Positions 4,641 through 12,848 of a stretch of 24,806 nt of DNA are shown piece after piece. Below the pieces are notes generated by a model. The model saw only the letters and a list, made by a program, of their open reading frames with translations. It was not told where the DNA came from and ran no database searches. This stretch comes from a virus. The position numbers were made by a program, and so were the translations under genes. Position 1 is the stretch's first letter. Every line of letters begins with the position of its first letter. The stretch covers positions 1-24,806 of IMG/VR virus record IMGVR_UViG_3300009409_000041; one strand, 5' to 3'.

Positions 4641-6857
4641 ATGGTTGTAGTGGATAGCACTATACCAAAGCAGATATACACGCGCAAGAACACAGCTAAG
4701 TCATGGGACTATGGTTACAACTCTGAGTATGATATAGTTATCATATCCAAGGATGGAACTCTAGGTAACGTGGTAGAGATATCAGGGTTGCGTATAGGAT
4801 TACCTAAGACTCCTGAATCCGTATGGGCTAGGGATACTGATACTACTAAGCAGTATTGGGAGAGACAAGAACTTCCTAAGGACATACGTCGTATACAGAC
4901 TATATTCCAATGGAACGAGATGCCTACAGACTTTAAGGAAAGATTCGTTGATTACATTGAGGGTGAGTTTGATAGGAGAGAAGGAGGACATTGGTTTATG
5001 AACAATGGTATACCTACATACATGACAGGTTCACAGTACATGTATCTTCAGTGGAGTAGTATTGACGTAGGTTTCGCGGACTTCCGTGAGGCTAATAGAA
5101 TCTTCTTTATATTTTGGGAAGCATGTAAGGCTGACAAGCGTAGCTTTGGAATGAACTACTTAAAGATTCGTCGTTCAGGATTCTCATTCATGAGTAGTGC
5201 TGAGTGTGTTAATCAAGGTACGTTAGCTAGTGATTCAAGAGTAGGTATACTATCTAAGACAGGTAGTGATGCTAAGAAGATGTTTACAGATAAGGTTGTA
5301 CCTATATCTATGAAGCTACCATTCTTCTTCAAGCCTGTTCAAGATGGTATGGATAGACCTAAGATGGAGTTAGCCTACCGTGTTCCTGCTAAGAAGCTGA
5401 CTAAGAACAACATGCATGAGGTTGAGGATGAGCAGATGATGGGGCTAGATACTACTATTGATTGGAAGAACACAGACGATAACTCTTACGATGGTGAGAA
5501 GCTATTGCTTATGGTTCATGATGAGAGTGGTAAGTGGATTAAGCCTAACAATATTCTAAACAATTGGCGAGTAACTAAGACTTGTTTACGTTTAGGTAGT
5601 AAAATTATCGGTAAGTGTATGATGGGTTCTACCTGTAACGCACTAGCTAAAGGTGGTGATAACTTCAAGAAGATATACGAAGACTCTAGAACTAACAAAC
5701 GTAACGGTAACGGTCAGACTAAGAGTGGTATGTATTCTATATTCATTCCTATGGAGTGGAACATGGAAGGGTTCATTGATATGTACGGTCAACCTGTATT
5801 CAATACTCCTGACAAACCTTTACTAGGTGTTGATGGGGAGATGATTGAGCAAGGTGCTGTAGACTATTGGCAAGCTGAGGTTGATTCACTTAAGGATGAT
5901 GCTGATGCACTGAACGAATTCTATCGTCAGTTCCCACGTACAGAGTCACATGCTTTCCGTGATGAGAGTAAGGATTCTATCTTTAACTTAACTAAGATAT
6001 ACCAACAGGTAGACTTCAATGATTCAGTAGAGAAAGCTCACTATGTAACACAAGGTTCTTTCTCTTGGGAGAATGGGATAAGGGATACTAAGGTTATCTT
6101 CTCTCCTAATAAAGCAGGTAGATTCTATGTGTCATGGATTCCTGAGAAAGGATTACAGAATAACGTACAGACTAGACAAGGTATTAGATATCCGGGTAAC
6201 GAACACCTAGGTGCATTCGGTTGTGACTCGTATGATATATCAGGTACTGTAGGAGGTAGAGGTTCTAATGGTGCATTCCATGGCTTAACTAAGTTCAACA
6301 TGGATAACGCTCCTAGTAACGAGTTCTTCTTAGAGTATGTAGCTAGACCACAGACAGCAGAGATATTCTTTGAGGATATCCTTATGGCCTGTGTATTCTA
6401 CGGCATGCCTTTGCTTTGTGAGAACAATAAGCCTAGACTATTATACCACATGAAGAACAGAGGTTACCGTGGCTATAGTATGAATCGTCCCGATAAAGTC
6501 TATAACAAGCTCTCTAAGACAGAGAAAGAGCTTGGGGGTATACCTAACTCGTCCGAAGATATTAAGCAGGCTCACGCCTCTGCAATTGAGTCTTACATAG
6601 AAAAGTACATAGGGTACGATACCACAGGTTCGTTCAGAGCTTCTGATGAGATAGGCACTATGCCTTTCGAACGTACACTGAATGATTGGTCGAAGTTCGA
6701 TATTAACAATCGAACAAAGTTCGATGCCTCCATCTCTTCGGGATTAGCTATCATGGCTACTCAGAAACATCTTTATCAGCCCGTAAAAAAAGCTGAGAAA
6801 ATAAGTGTTACCTTTGCTAGGTACAAAAACACAGGTTCAAGAAGCGAAATATATTAG
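4641..6857 (+). CDS. terL: Terminase large subunit (packaging ATPase and nuclease)
   Basis: TerL pumps phage DNA through the portal into the prohead and cuts it. I take ATG 4641, 7 bases after the preceding stop, giving 738 residues; a TTG at 4602 lies inside the previous gene. The ATPase half shows a degenerate Walker A at about 174-183 (LKIRRSGFSF), Walker B with catalytic acid at 288-295 (LLLMVHDE), and a coupling motif MMGSTCN near 327-333. The nuclease half shows the RNase-H-like first acid in GCDSYD (527-532), CENNKPR (593-599), and a late acidic site in SSEDIKQAH (637-645). The P-loop lysine is replaced by Phe. The TAG stop (6855-6857) touches the portal ATG in the same frame. Confidence 0.88.
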   Translation: MVVVDSTIPKQIYTRKNTAKSWDYGYNSEYDIVIISKDGTLGNVVEISGLRIGLPKTPESVWARDTDTTKQYWERQELPKDIRRIQTIFQWNEMPTDFKERFVDYIEGEFDRREGGHWFMNNGIPTYMTGSQYMYLQWSSIDVGFADFREANRIFFIFWEACKADKRSFGMNYLKIRRSGFSFMSSAECVNQGTLASDSRVGILSKTGSDAKKMFTDKVVPISMKLPFFFKPVQDGMDRPKMELAYRVPAKKLTKNNMHEVEDEQMMGLDTTIDWKNTDDNSYDGEKLLLMVHDESGKWIKPNNILNNWRVTKTCLRLGSKIIGKCMMGSTCNALAKGGDNFKKIYEDSRTNKRNGNGQTKSGMYSIFIPMEWNMEGFIDMYGQPVFNTPDKPLLGVDGEMIEQGAVDYWQAEVDSLKDDADALNEFYRQFPRTESHAFRDESKDSIFNLTKIYQQVDFNDSVEKAHYVTQGSFSWENGIRDTKVIFSPNKAGRFYVSWIPEKGLQNNVQTRQGIRYPGNEHLGAFGCDSYDISGTVGGRGSNGAFHGLTKFNMDNAPSNEFFLEYVARPQTAEIFFEDILMACVFYGMPLLCENNKPRLLYHMKNRGYRGYSMNRPDKVYNKLSKTEKELGGIPNSSEDIKQAHASAIESYIEKYIGYDTTGSFRASDEIGTMPFERTLNDWSKFDINNRTKFDASISSGLAIMATQKHLYQPVKKAEKISVTFARYKNTGSRSEIY

Positions 6858-9293
6858 ATGAAAGACGTAAAAGTTAATATCACATCGACTAGTTTTCCTA
6901 GTCAATTAGCAACAGATGCAGAAAAAGCAACTGACGAGTTTGGTCTAAAGGTCGGACAGGCTATTCAATACGAATGGTTCAGGAAAGACGGTGGAGGTAG
7001 TCGTTTCTATAATCAGTGGGATGAGTTTCATAAGTTACGTTTGTATGCAAGAGGCGAACAGTCTACTGCAAAGTACAAGCAAGAGATGGCTGTGGACGGA
7101 GACCTAAGTTACTTAAACTTAGATTGGACTCCTGTACCTATTCTTCCTAAGTTTGTTGATATCGTTGTCAACGGAATGTCTAACAGGCTGTTCTCTCCTA
7201 AAGCATACGCTCAAGACGCAATGTCTCAGAGCAAGAGAACTAAGCATCAAGACATGATAGAAGGGCAGATGGTAGCTAAGGATGTTTTATCTGCAGTAGC
7301 AGACGGAACAGGAATGAATCCTTTTTCCATGCCTGTAAACGAACTACCTCAGAATGATGAGGAGATGCAATTACATATGCAGCTTAACTATAAGCCTGCT
7401 ATCGAGATTGCAGAGGAAGCAGCCATCTCTACAATATTTGCTGAGAACAAGTATGATGACATCCGTAAGCGTATGGATTATGACATCACTACACTCGGTA
7501 TAGGTATCGCTCGTCATGACTTCCTACCGGGAGCAGGCATCGATATCAACTACGTTGACCCTGCTACTGTAGTATACAGTTACACGGAAGACCCACACTT
7601 TGAAGATTGTTTCTATTGGGGAGAAGTTAAGACTGTTCCTTTAACAGAGATAAGAAAGATTGACCCGAACATATCTACAGCAGAGCTAGAGACTATTCAG
7701 AGTTCAGGACAAGCTTGGCACAACTTCCATACCACTGCTCAGAAGTTTGACGGTGATTCATTTGAAAGAGATACAGTATCTCTTATGTACTTCAACTACA
7801 AGACTACTAAGAAGTTTGTATACAAGAAGAAGAAATTAGAAAACGGTGGTAGCCGTATTATAGAGAAGGATGAGACGTTTGACCCTCCACAAGAAATGCT
7901 AGACGAAGGTAACTTCGAGCGTATGGAGAAGGTTATAGACGTATGGTACTCAGGCGTAATGGTTCTAGGTACAAATATTGTATTGAAGTGGGCTCTTGAA
8001 GAAAACATGGTTCGTCCTAAGTCTTCATCACAGCATGCTATCCCTAACTTCGTAGCCGTTGCGCCACGTATGTACAAGGGAAGGATTGAATCTCTAGTTA
8101 GAAGGATGATACCATTCGCTGACTCGATTCAAATCACACATCTTAAGTTACAGCAAGTTATCAATCGTGTAGTTCCTGATGGAGTTTACATTGATGCAGA
8201 TGGTCTCAATGAAGTAGACCTAGGTAACGGTGCAGCGTACAGTCCTCAGGATGCTCTTAACCTATACTTCCAAACGGGTAGTGTAATAGGTAGAAGCTCT
8301 ACACAGGACGGAGAGTTTAACCACGGTAAGACTCCTATCACGCAACTTACATCATCTTCGGGGGCTAGTAAGTCACAGATGCTCGTCAGCAATTACAACC
8401 ACTACCTTGGTATGATAAGGTCAGTCACCGGACTGAACGAAGCACGAGACGGTTCTACCCCCGATTCAAACTCTCTAGTAGGAGTGCAGAAGTTAGCAGC
8501 ATTAAACTCTAACACAGCTACACGCCACATACTAGACGGAAGTCTATACCTATACAAGACTTTAGCAGAAGCTATCTCTTACAGAGTGGCAGACATACTA
8601 GAGTACGCAGACTTCGCAGACGATTTCGCAAATAAGATTGGTAAGTACAATGTCTCTATACTTAGAGAGATGTCTGACCTATACATATATGACTTCGGTA
8701 TCTTTATTGAAGTAGCACCGGATGAGGAGCAGAAGCAAATGCTTGAGCAGAATATTCAGATGGCTCTATCTAAGAGTAGTATTAACTTAGAGGACGCTAT
8801 TGATATCCGTGAGCTTAAGAGTATCAAGCTAGGTAACCAATTACTAAAGGTTAAGCGTAAAGCTAAAGCAGACAAGGAGCAGGAGCAAGCTATGCAGCAG
8901 CAAGCTATGCAAGCTAAGATGACGCAGGAGAGTAACGCACAGATGGCTCAGGCTTCTATGGCACAGACTCAAGCTACTCTAGATTCCAAGATACAAATCG
9001 TACAGATGGAAGCACAGCTAGCTATGCAGAAGACTCAGACAGAAGTAGCAGCTAAGATGCAGCTTATGGAGAAAGAGTTCTCATACCAAATGCAGCTAGC
9101 AGGTATGGCTAATGAAGGTCAGAATGCTCGTAACAGTGAGAAAGAAAAGGCTAAAGACTCACGTCTAGATAAGGCTTCTTCTCAGCAATCTAAACTGATA
9201 GACCAAAGAAAGAATAACCTTCCACCTACTTCATTCGAATCGAATGAGGATAGCTTAGATGGTTTTGACTTATCGGAGTTTGACCCTCGATAA
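6858..9293 (+). CDS. Portal protein
   Basis: The portal is the dodecameric ring through which DNA enters and leaves the head. The 811 residues are typical of large podovirus and crAss-related portals. Evidence includes position right after TerL, the segment PILPKFVDIVVNGMSNRLF (about 94-112) that resembles the portal clip/stem entry, the central fold (RKRMDYDITTLGIGIARHDF, then INYVDPATVVYSY) and a long helical stretch near 560-640. From about 660 to 760 the chain is a Gln/Met/Ala-rich coiled coil (repeated AMQQQAMQ, MAQASMAQTQ, MQLMEKEF), likely the barrel that projects into the head. The tail is Ser/Asp/Glu-rich. There is no gap to TerL. Confidence 0.85.
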   Translation: MKDVKVNITSTSFPSQLATDAEKATDEFGLKVGQAIQYEWFRKDGGGSRFYNQWDEFHKLRLYARGEQSTAKYKQEMAVDGDLSYLNLDWTPVPILPKFVDIVVNGMSNRLFSPKAYAQDAMSQSKRTKHQDMIEGQMVAKDVLSAVADGTGMNPFSMPVNELPQNDEEMQLHMQLNYKPAIEIAEEAAISTIFAENKYDDIRKRMDYDITTLGIGIARHDFLPGAGIDINYVDPATVVYSYTEDPHFEDCFYWGEVKTVPLTEIRKIDPNISTAELETIQSSGQAWHNFHTTAQKFDGDSFERDTVSLMYFNYKTTKKFVYKKKKLENGGSRIIEKDETFDPPQEMLDEGNFERMEKVIDVWYSGVMVLGTNIVLKWALEENMVRPKSSSQHAIPNFVAVAPRMYKGRIESLVRRMIPFADSIQITHLKLQQVINRVVPDGVYIDADGLNEVDLGNGAAYSPQDALNLYFQTGSVIGRSSTQDGEFNHGKTPITQLTSSSGASKSQMLVSNYNHYLGMIRSVTGLNEARDGSTPDSNSLVGVQKLAALNSNTATRHILDGSLYLYKTLAEAISYRVADILEYADFADDFANKIGKYNVSILREMSDLYIYDFGIFIEVAPDEEQKQMLEQNIQMALSKSSINLEDAIDIRELKSIKLGNQLLKVKRKAKADKEQEQAMQQQAMQAKMTQESNAQMAQASMAQTQATLDSKIQIVQMEAQLAMQKTQTEVAAKMQLMEKEFSYQMQLAGMANEGQNARNSEKEKAKDSRLDKASSQQSKLIDQRKNNLPPTSFESNEDSLDGFDLSEFDPR

Positions 9294-9310
9294 CGTTTGT
9301 AATCTTTGAG

Positions 9311-9332
9311 TTAACTTTGCGGTACAAATTAA
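9311..9332 (+). repeat. Imperfect inverted repeat over the scaffold promoter
   Basis: TTAA-C-TTTG (9311-9319) and CAAATTAA (9325-9332) are inverted copies around CGGTA, with one bulged C. The left arm contains most of the -7 box and the right arm lies at the expected transcription start. Confidence 0.35.
9312..9319 (+). promoter_or_regulatory. Bacteroidetes-type -7 element, TAACTTTG, for scaffold and capsid
   Basis: TAACTTTG lies 25 bases before the scaffold ATG and 19 bases after the portal stop, with no terminator between. The next bases are CGGTA, identical to those after the box at 11995. TTTG at 9296-9299 is too close (12-base spacer) to be a normal -33 box. Confidence 0.55.
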
Positions 9333-9344
9333 TTTACTTATATA

Positions 9345-10496
9345 ATGGGATTTACAATCAAAGAAGTTGCTTCTCCTGACACGCAGTCAGCAGCAGAAGT
9401 TGAAGAGAAGTTGATAAACGATGCGGAAGCAAAGCACGAAGGTGTAGGAGCTGAAGTAGAAACAACAGAAGGTGAGACACCGGTAGTGAGACTAGCTACA
9501 GAGACTACGGATACTGAATCAGCTGACGCTGAAGAAGTTGTTGCAGACACAAATGATACTCCTTCACTTAGTGAAGACGAAGTTCTTTCATTCTTAAAAA
9601 ACAAATATGGTAGGGAAGCTGCTTCCTTAGATGAGTTCACTGCAGAACCTGAGAGTTCAGGAGATAGCAAGGAACTTCCTGAAGACGTAGCTGCCTACTT
9701 ACAATATACAGAAGCCACAGGACGTGGGATGCAGGATTACCTAAGACTTAATAGGGATGTTGCTTCTATGGATAGTGATACTTTGCTTAAGGAATACTTT
9801 ACCGATACCGAGACTGACCTAGATGCCGAGGATATACAGGACTTAATGAATGAGTTCAAATATGATGAGGAACTAGATGAAGACAAAGACGTTCGTAAAG
9901 TTAAAAGAGCAAAGAAGAAAGCTGTAGCCCAAGCAAAAGAATATTTTGTAGAGCAGTCTAAGATGTATGCCGAGCCAACGAGTGTTGGTTCAAGTGCTAT
10001 GTCAGAAGCTGACACAGAAAGTTTTGCTGCTTACAAGGAGACAGTTGCAACCGCAGAGACTACACGCGAAGCGAATGAAGCTAAGTCTAATGCTTTCGAT
10101 AGTGCGACTAACGCAGTATTCGGAAATGATTTCAAAGGTTTTGATTTCAATATAGACGGAAACGATTTCACTTTCAACGCAGGTACAGCGGCTGAGTTAA
10201 AGACAGCACAGTCTACACCTATGAACTTCATTGGTAAGTTTATGGATGAGAGTGGTGTGATTAACGACGCAGCAGGATACCATAAGGCTCTTAACGTTGC
10301 TATGAACCCTACGAAGTTTGCCGAGTTCTTTTACGAGCAAGGACAAGCTAACGCTAAGGATTCAGTTATACGAGGAACTAAGAATATAAACATGGGAACT
10401 CGTACAGCACCCGAAGTATCATCTAAAGGTGGTACTACAATTAAGGCTCTTCATACCTCACACGGTAGAGGGCTTAAAATAAAAAGTAGAAAATAA
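9345..10496 (+). CDS. Capsid scaffolding protein (candidate)
   Basis: This 383-residue protein sits between portal and major capsid protein, the usual place of a scaffold. Residues 1-115 are very acidic and low in complexity (Glu, Thr, Ala, Asp), and about 116-260 are charged helices (for example DLMNEFKYDEELDEDKDVRK, KRAKKKAVAQAKEYF). The C-terminus is basic and flexible (SHGRGLKIKSRK). An acidic helical body with a basic C-terminal hook is how scaffolds such as those of P22 bind the inside of the capsid lattice. It would be expelled or cut before DNA enters; I see no protease gene in the window. Assignment is from position and composition. Confidence 0.65.
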   Translation: MGFTIKEVASPDTQSAAEVEEKLINDAEAKHEGVGAEVETTEGETPVVRLATETTDTESADAEEVVADTNDTPSLSEDEVLSFLKNKYGREAASLDEFTAEPESSGDSKELPEDVAAYLQYTEATGRGMQDYLRLNRDVASMDSDTLLKEYFTDTETDLDAEDIQDLMNEFKYDEELDEDKDVRKVKRAKKKAVAQAKEYFVEQSKMYAEPTSVGSSAMSEADTESFAAYKETVATAETTREANEAKSNAFDSATNAVFGNDFKGFDFNIDGNDFTFNAGTAAELKTAQSTPMNFIGKFMDESGVINDAAGYHKALNVAMNPTKFAEFFYEQGQANAKDSVIRGTKNINMGTRTAPEVSSKGGTTIKALHTSHGRGLKIKSRK

Positions 10497-10499
10497 TAT

Positions 10500-10512
10500 A
10501 GCCGACCCGGCT
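10500..10512 (+). other. Short stem-loop in the scaffold-capsid gap
   Basis: AGCCG (10500-10504) pairs with CGGCT (10508-10512) around ACC. It is only five pairs and no T-run follows, so it is not a terminator. The 42-base gap has no promoter box. The stem might shield or process the capsid message, but this is speculative. Confidence 0.25.
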
Positions 10513-10538
10513 TTCAGGGTAAACTAAAAATATATAAT

Positions 10539-11918
10539 ATGGCCGGTACATTAAACGTAGGAGGTGTTGCATTGCAGCCCTCACACGAACAAGTTGCTCT
10601 AGCGAGTAACTACATAACAGACATGGATTTCTTGTCGCAGCACTTACCTGATACTTATGAGGCAGAGTTCGAGCGTTACGGAAACCGTTCTGTATCTTCT
10701 TTTTTACGTCTTGTTGGAGCGGAGCTTCCGTCTACATCAGACCTAATCAAGTGGACTGAGCAGGGACGTCTTCACACGAAGTACGTAAACTGTGCATCTG
10801 ACGCTGCAGCAACAGCTGACACAGCAACTATCACAGTTACTGATTCAGTATCAGCATCTAATAACATCGCTATCCGTGTTGGACAGACTGTTCTTATTTC
10901 TGACAACGCAGGAAGCGGAAGCAACAAAGCTATCGTAACTGCAGTTGACGCAGGTACATTCGACGTAGCTTACTATGAGGCAGCAGGACAAGTGTTCGCA
11001 GCAGCTGATACAGTAACAGTTATGATTTACGGTTCTGAGTTCGGAAAAGGAACTAACGGAATGGTAGGTTCTAACGAAGCACAAGTTGACGTATACTCTA
11101 ACTCTCCTATCATCATTAAGGACAAGTACGCTGTAAGCGGTTCTGACATGGCACAGATTGGATGGGTAGAAGTAGCTACTGAAAACGGAGCTTCAGGTTT
11201 CCTATGGTACTTAAAGTCTGAGCACGAAACACGTCTACGTTTCGAGGATTACTTAGAGACTGCAATGATTGAAGCTGTACCTGCAGAGGCTGCAAGTGGA
11301 GCTATCGCTGCTGACGCTAAGGGAACTGAGGGTGTATTCCACGCAGTGGAGAACCGTGGTAACCTTTGGAGTGGTGGTAACCCAACTTCTTTAGCTGAGT
11401 TTGATGATATCATCGCTCGTCTAGATAAGCAAGGTGCTATCGAGGAGAACGTTCTTTTCGTAAACCGTGAGTTCGGTTTCAACATTGACGATATGCTAGC
11501 TGCACAATCTGTATCTACAGGTGCTGCTTACGGTTTATTCGACAATGATAAGGACATGGCTCTTAACCTAGGTTTCACAGGATTCCGTAGAGGTTACGAT
11601 TTCTACAAGTCTGATTGGAAGTACTTAAACGACGCTTCAATGAGAGGTGGTCTAGGTTCTGACAGCGTAAACGGAATGTTAGTACCTGCCGGTTCTACAA
11701 CTGTATACGACCAAGTTCTAGGTAAGAACGCTAAGCGTCCATTCCTTCACGTACGTTACAGAGCTTCTCAAGCTGAAGACCGTAAGATGAAGACTTGGAT
11801 TACAGGTTCTGCAGGAGGAGCTTCAACTAGCGACCTTGATGCTATGGAGGTTAACTTCCTAAGCGAGAGAGCTATTTGTACTCTTGGTGCTAACAACTTC
11901 GTTCTTTTCACTGACTAA
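10539..11918 (+). CDS. Major capsid protein, HK97 fold (crAss-related type)
   Basis: This protein of 459 residues forms the icosahedral shell. RYGNRSVSSFLRLVGAELP and SDLIKWTEQGRLHT (about 46-80) are the segments I associate with major capsid proteins of crAss-related phages. Residues about 85-165 form a Thr/Val/Ala-rich beta insertion (ATITVTDSVS, VGQTVLISDNAG, VTVMIYGSEFG), likely a surface domain. The rest is the core (GYDFYKSDWKYLND, then RKMKTWITGSAGG, then ERAICTLGANNFVLF). It follows the scaffold without its own promoter and is closed by a terminator. Arginine is nearly always CGT and many codons end in C, unlike the AGA-rich tail genes, as expected for the most abundant product. Confidence 0.88.
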   Translation: MAGTLNVGGVALQPSHEQVALASNYITDMDFLSQHLPDTYEAEFERYGNRSVSSFLRLVGAELPSTSDLIKWTEQGRLHTKYVNCASDAAATADTATITVTDSVSASNNIAIRVGQTVLISDNAGSGSNKAIVTAVDAGTFDVAYYEAAGQVFAAADTVTVMIYGSEFGKGTNGMVGSNEAQVDVYSNSPIIIKDKYAVSGSDMAQIGWVEVATENGASGFLWYLKSEHETRLRFEDYLETAMIEAVPAEAASGAIAADAKGTEGVFHAVENRGNLWSGGNPTSLAEFDDIIARLDKQGAIEENVLFVNREFGFNIDDMLAAQSVSTGAAYGLFDNDKDMALNLGFTGFRRGYDFYKSDWKYLNDASMRGGLGSDSVNGMLVPAGSTTVYDQVLGKNAKRPFLHVRYRASQAEDRKMKTWITGSAGGASTSDLDAMEVNFLSERAICTLGANNFVLFTD

Positions 11919-11945
11919 TTAGTTAGAGAAATATAAGTTGTATGA

Positions 11946-11976
11946 GGGGGCTGCCGTAAGGTGGCCCTTTCTTTTT
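11946..11976 (+). terminator. Rho-independent terminator after the capsid gene
   Basis: GGGCTGCC (11948-11955) pairs with GGTGGCCC (11960-11967) with two wobbles around a GTAA loop. TTTCTTTTT follows (11968-11976). It lies 27 bases after the capsid stop. Confidence 0.85.
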
Positions 11977-11994
11977 GCCTTACAATTTGTGTTG

Positions 11995-12002
11995 TATATT
12001 TG
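11995..12002 (+). promoter_or_regulatory. Bacteroidetes-type promoter, TATATTTG with a -33 TTTG
   Basis: TATATTTG lies 31 bases before the ATG at 12034. TTTG at 11974-11977 is 17 bases upstream, so this is the only plus-strand box here with a plausible -33 partner. A perfect inverted repeat, GTAATT-A-AATTAC (12005-12017), sits at the expected transcription start. Confidence 0.7.
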
Positions 12003-12004
12003 CG

Positions 12005-12017
12005 GTAATTAAATTAC
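12005..12017 (+). repeat. Inverted repeat at a capsid-region transcription start
   Basis: GTAATT and AATTAC flank a single A. The 13-base palindrome begins three bases after the -7 box and covers the likely start of transcription. It is A/T-rich and short, so chance is possible. Confidence 0.35.
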
Positions 12018-12033
12018 TAAATAATTAAATCTT

Positions 12034-12780
12034 ATGAAGAACTCACAGTTCACTAACAAGTCTTATAGACTTACTCGCGGTAAAGCTCCTTTATCTTTTA
12101 CTATTCCTTCACGTAACTCTAAGCGTTACGCACTTCTACACTTTGATGAGAAGACAGGATACCAACGTGCATTACGTTACGCACAAAACCAAAAGTCACC
12201 TTTCGAAGATGAGCAAGACGGCAATGCTGTATTAGCTCCTGTTGTATTCCTAGATGGTTTACTACACGTTCCTAAGGAGAACCAAGTATTACAACACTTC
12301 CTATCTCTACACCCATTGAATGGTCTTAAATTTGAGGAGGTGAATCACGAAGCTTCTGCTAAGAAAGAAGTAGAGAACCTAGACCTTGAAGTTGATGCAT
12401 TGATTGCAGCTCGTGGTTTAAGTGTTGACATGATGGAGACAGTAGGACGTATCCTATTTGACACAGACGTTACAACAATGACTACATCAGAATTAAAGAG
12501 AGACATCTTAGTTTACTCTAAGCGTGACCCTATCTCTTTCCTAAGTGTGGTTAATGACCCTGAACTTATCTTCAACGGAAGAGTTGCACAGTTCTTAGAT
12601 GCTAAGCTTATTGCTTTCCGTAACAACAAGAAAGAAGTTTACTTTAACACTCCTTCTAACAAGAAGCGTATGATGACTGTACCATTCGGTGATGACCCAA
12701 TGATTGCACTAGCATCTTACTTCAAATCAGACGAAGGTCTTGAGCAGTACGAAGGACTAGAAAGTCTACTAGGACTGTAA
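12034..12780 (+). CDS. Conserved protein downstream of the capsid gene, unknown function
   Basis: This 248-residue protein has an N-terminal half with a beta-rich start (SFTIPSRNSKRYALLHFDEK) and a charged helical centre (HEASAKKEVENLDLEVDAL). The C-terminal part reads MTTSELKRDILVYSKRDPIS, VYFNTPSNKKRMMTVPFGDD and IALASYFKSDEGLEQYEGLE. I remember this C-terminal pattern (K-R-D/N-P-x-x-F-L, R-K-L-M-T-V-P-F, A-S-F-F-K-T-D-E-G-L) in proteins just after the capsid gene of Bacteroidetes phages, without a known role. It is alone in its unit, between a terminator at 11946 and another at 12806, with its own promoter. Codon use is capsid-like (CGT arginine), so it is probably made in quantity. It may be an auxiliary capsid protein. 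Confidence 0.65.
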   Translation: MKNSQFTNKSYRLTRGKAPLSFTIPSRNSKRYALLHFDEKTGYQRALRYAQNQKSPFEDEQDGNAVLAPVVFLDGLLHVPKENQVLQHFLSLHPLNGLKFEEVNHEASAKKEVENLDLEVDALIAARGLSVDMMETVGRILFDTDVTTMTTSELKRDILVYSKRDPISFLSVVNDPELIFNGRVAQFLDAKLIAFRNNKKEVYFNTPSNKKRMMTVPFGDDPMIALASYFKSDEGLEQYEGLESLLGL

Positions 12781-12805
12781 AAAACAAATTACTCATGTTT
12801 AATTA

Positions 12806-12832
12806 AGGAGAGCTTCACGGCTCTCCTTTTTT
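12806..12832 (+). terminator. Rho-independent terminator
   Basis: GGAGAGC (12807-12813) and GCTCTCC (12820-12826) form a perfect seven-pair stem, extendable by an A-T pair, around a TTCACG loop. T6 follows. The next promoter box begins five bases after the T-run. Confidence 0.88.
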
Positions 12833-12836
12833 ATTG

Positions 12837-12844
12837 TATCTTTG
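12837..12844 (+). promoter_or_regulatory. Bacteroidetes-type -7 element, TATCTTTG, for the neck and tail unit
   Basis: TATCTTTG has TTATTG before it and only four bases (TTAC) between it and the ATG at 12849. It should drive the neck and tail genes up to 20796. No -33 box is clear; the region it would occupy is the terminator stem. Confidence 0.7.
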
Positions 12845-12848
12845 TTAC

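Noticed and set aside
9338-9670. 110-codon minus-strand open frame opposite the scaffold start
   Set aside because: It is Ser-rich low-complexity sequence that mirrors the acidic scaffold N-terminus, and it would overlap the promoter at 9312. Other minus-strand frames inside structural genes were rejected for the same reason.
9967-10155. 62-codon plus-strand open frame inside the scaffold
   Set aside because: It is Gln/Leu/Arg-rich, has no promoter or coupling signal, and lies within the better-supported scaffold frame.
10500-10512. Terminator between scaffold and capsid genes
   Set aside because: The stem is only five pairs and has no T-run, and the capsid gene has no promoter of its own, so a terminator here would silence it.
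12834-12848. TTG start adding five residues to the neck protein
   Set aside because: The five codons are the TATCTTTG promoter box and its spacer, so they cannot sensibly be translated from that promoter. The same holds for TTG 20808 and for ATG 627 on the minus strand.
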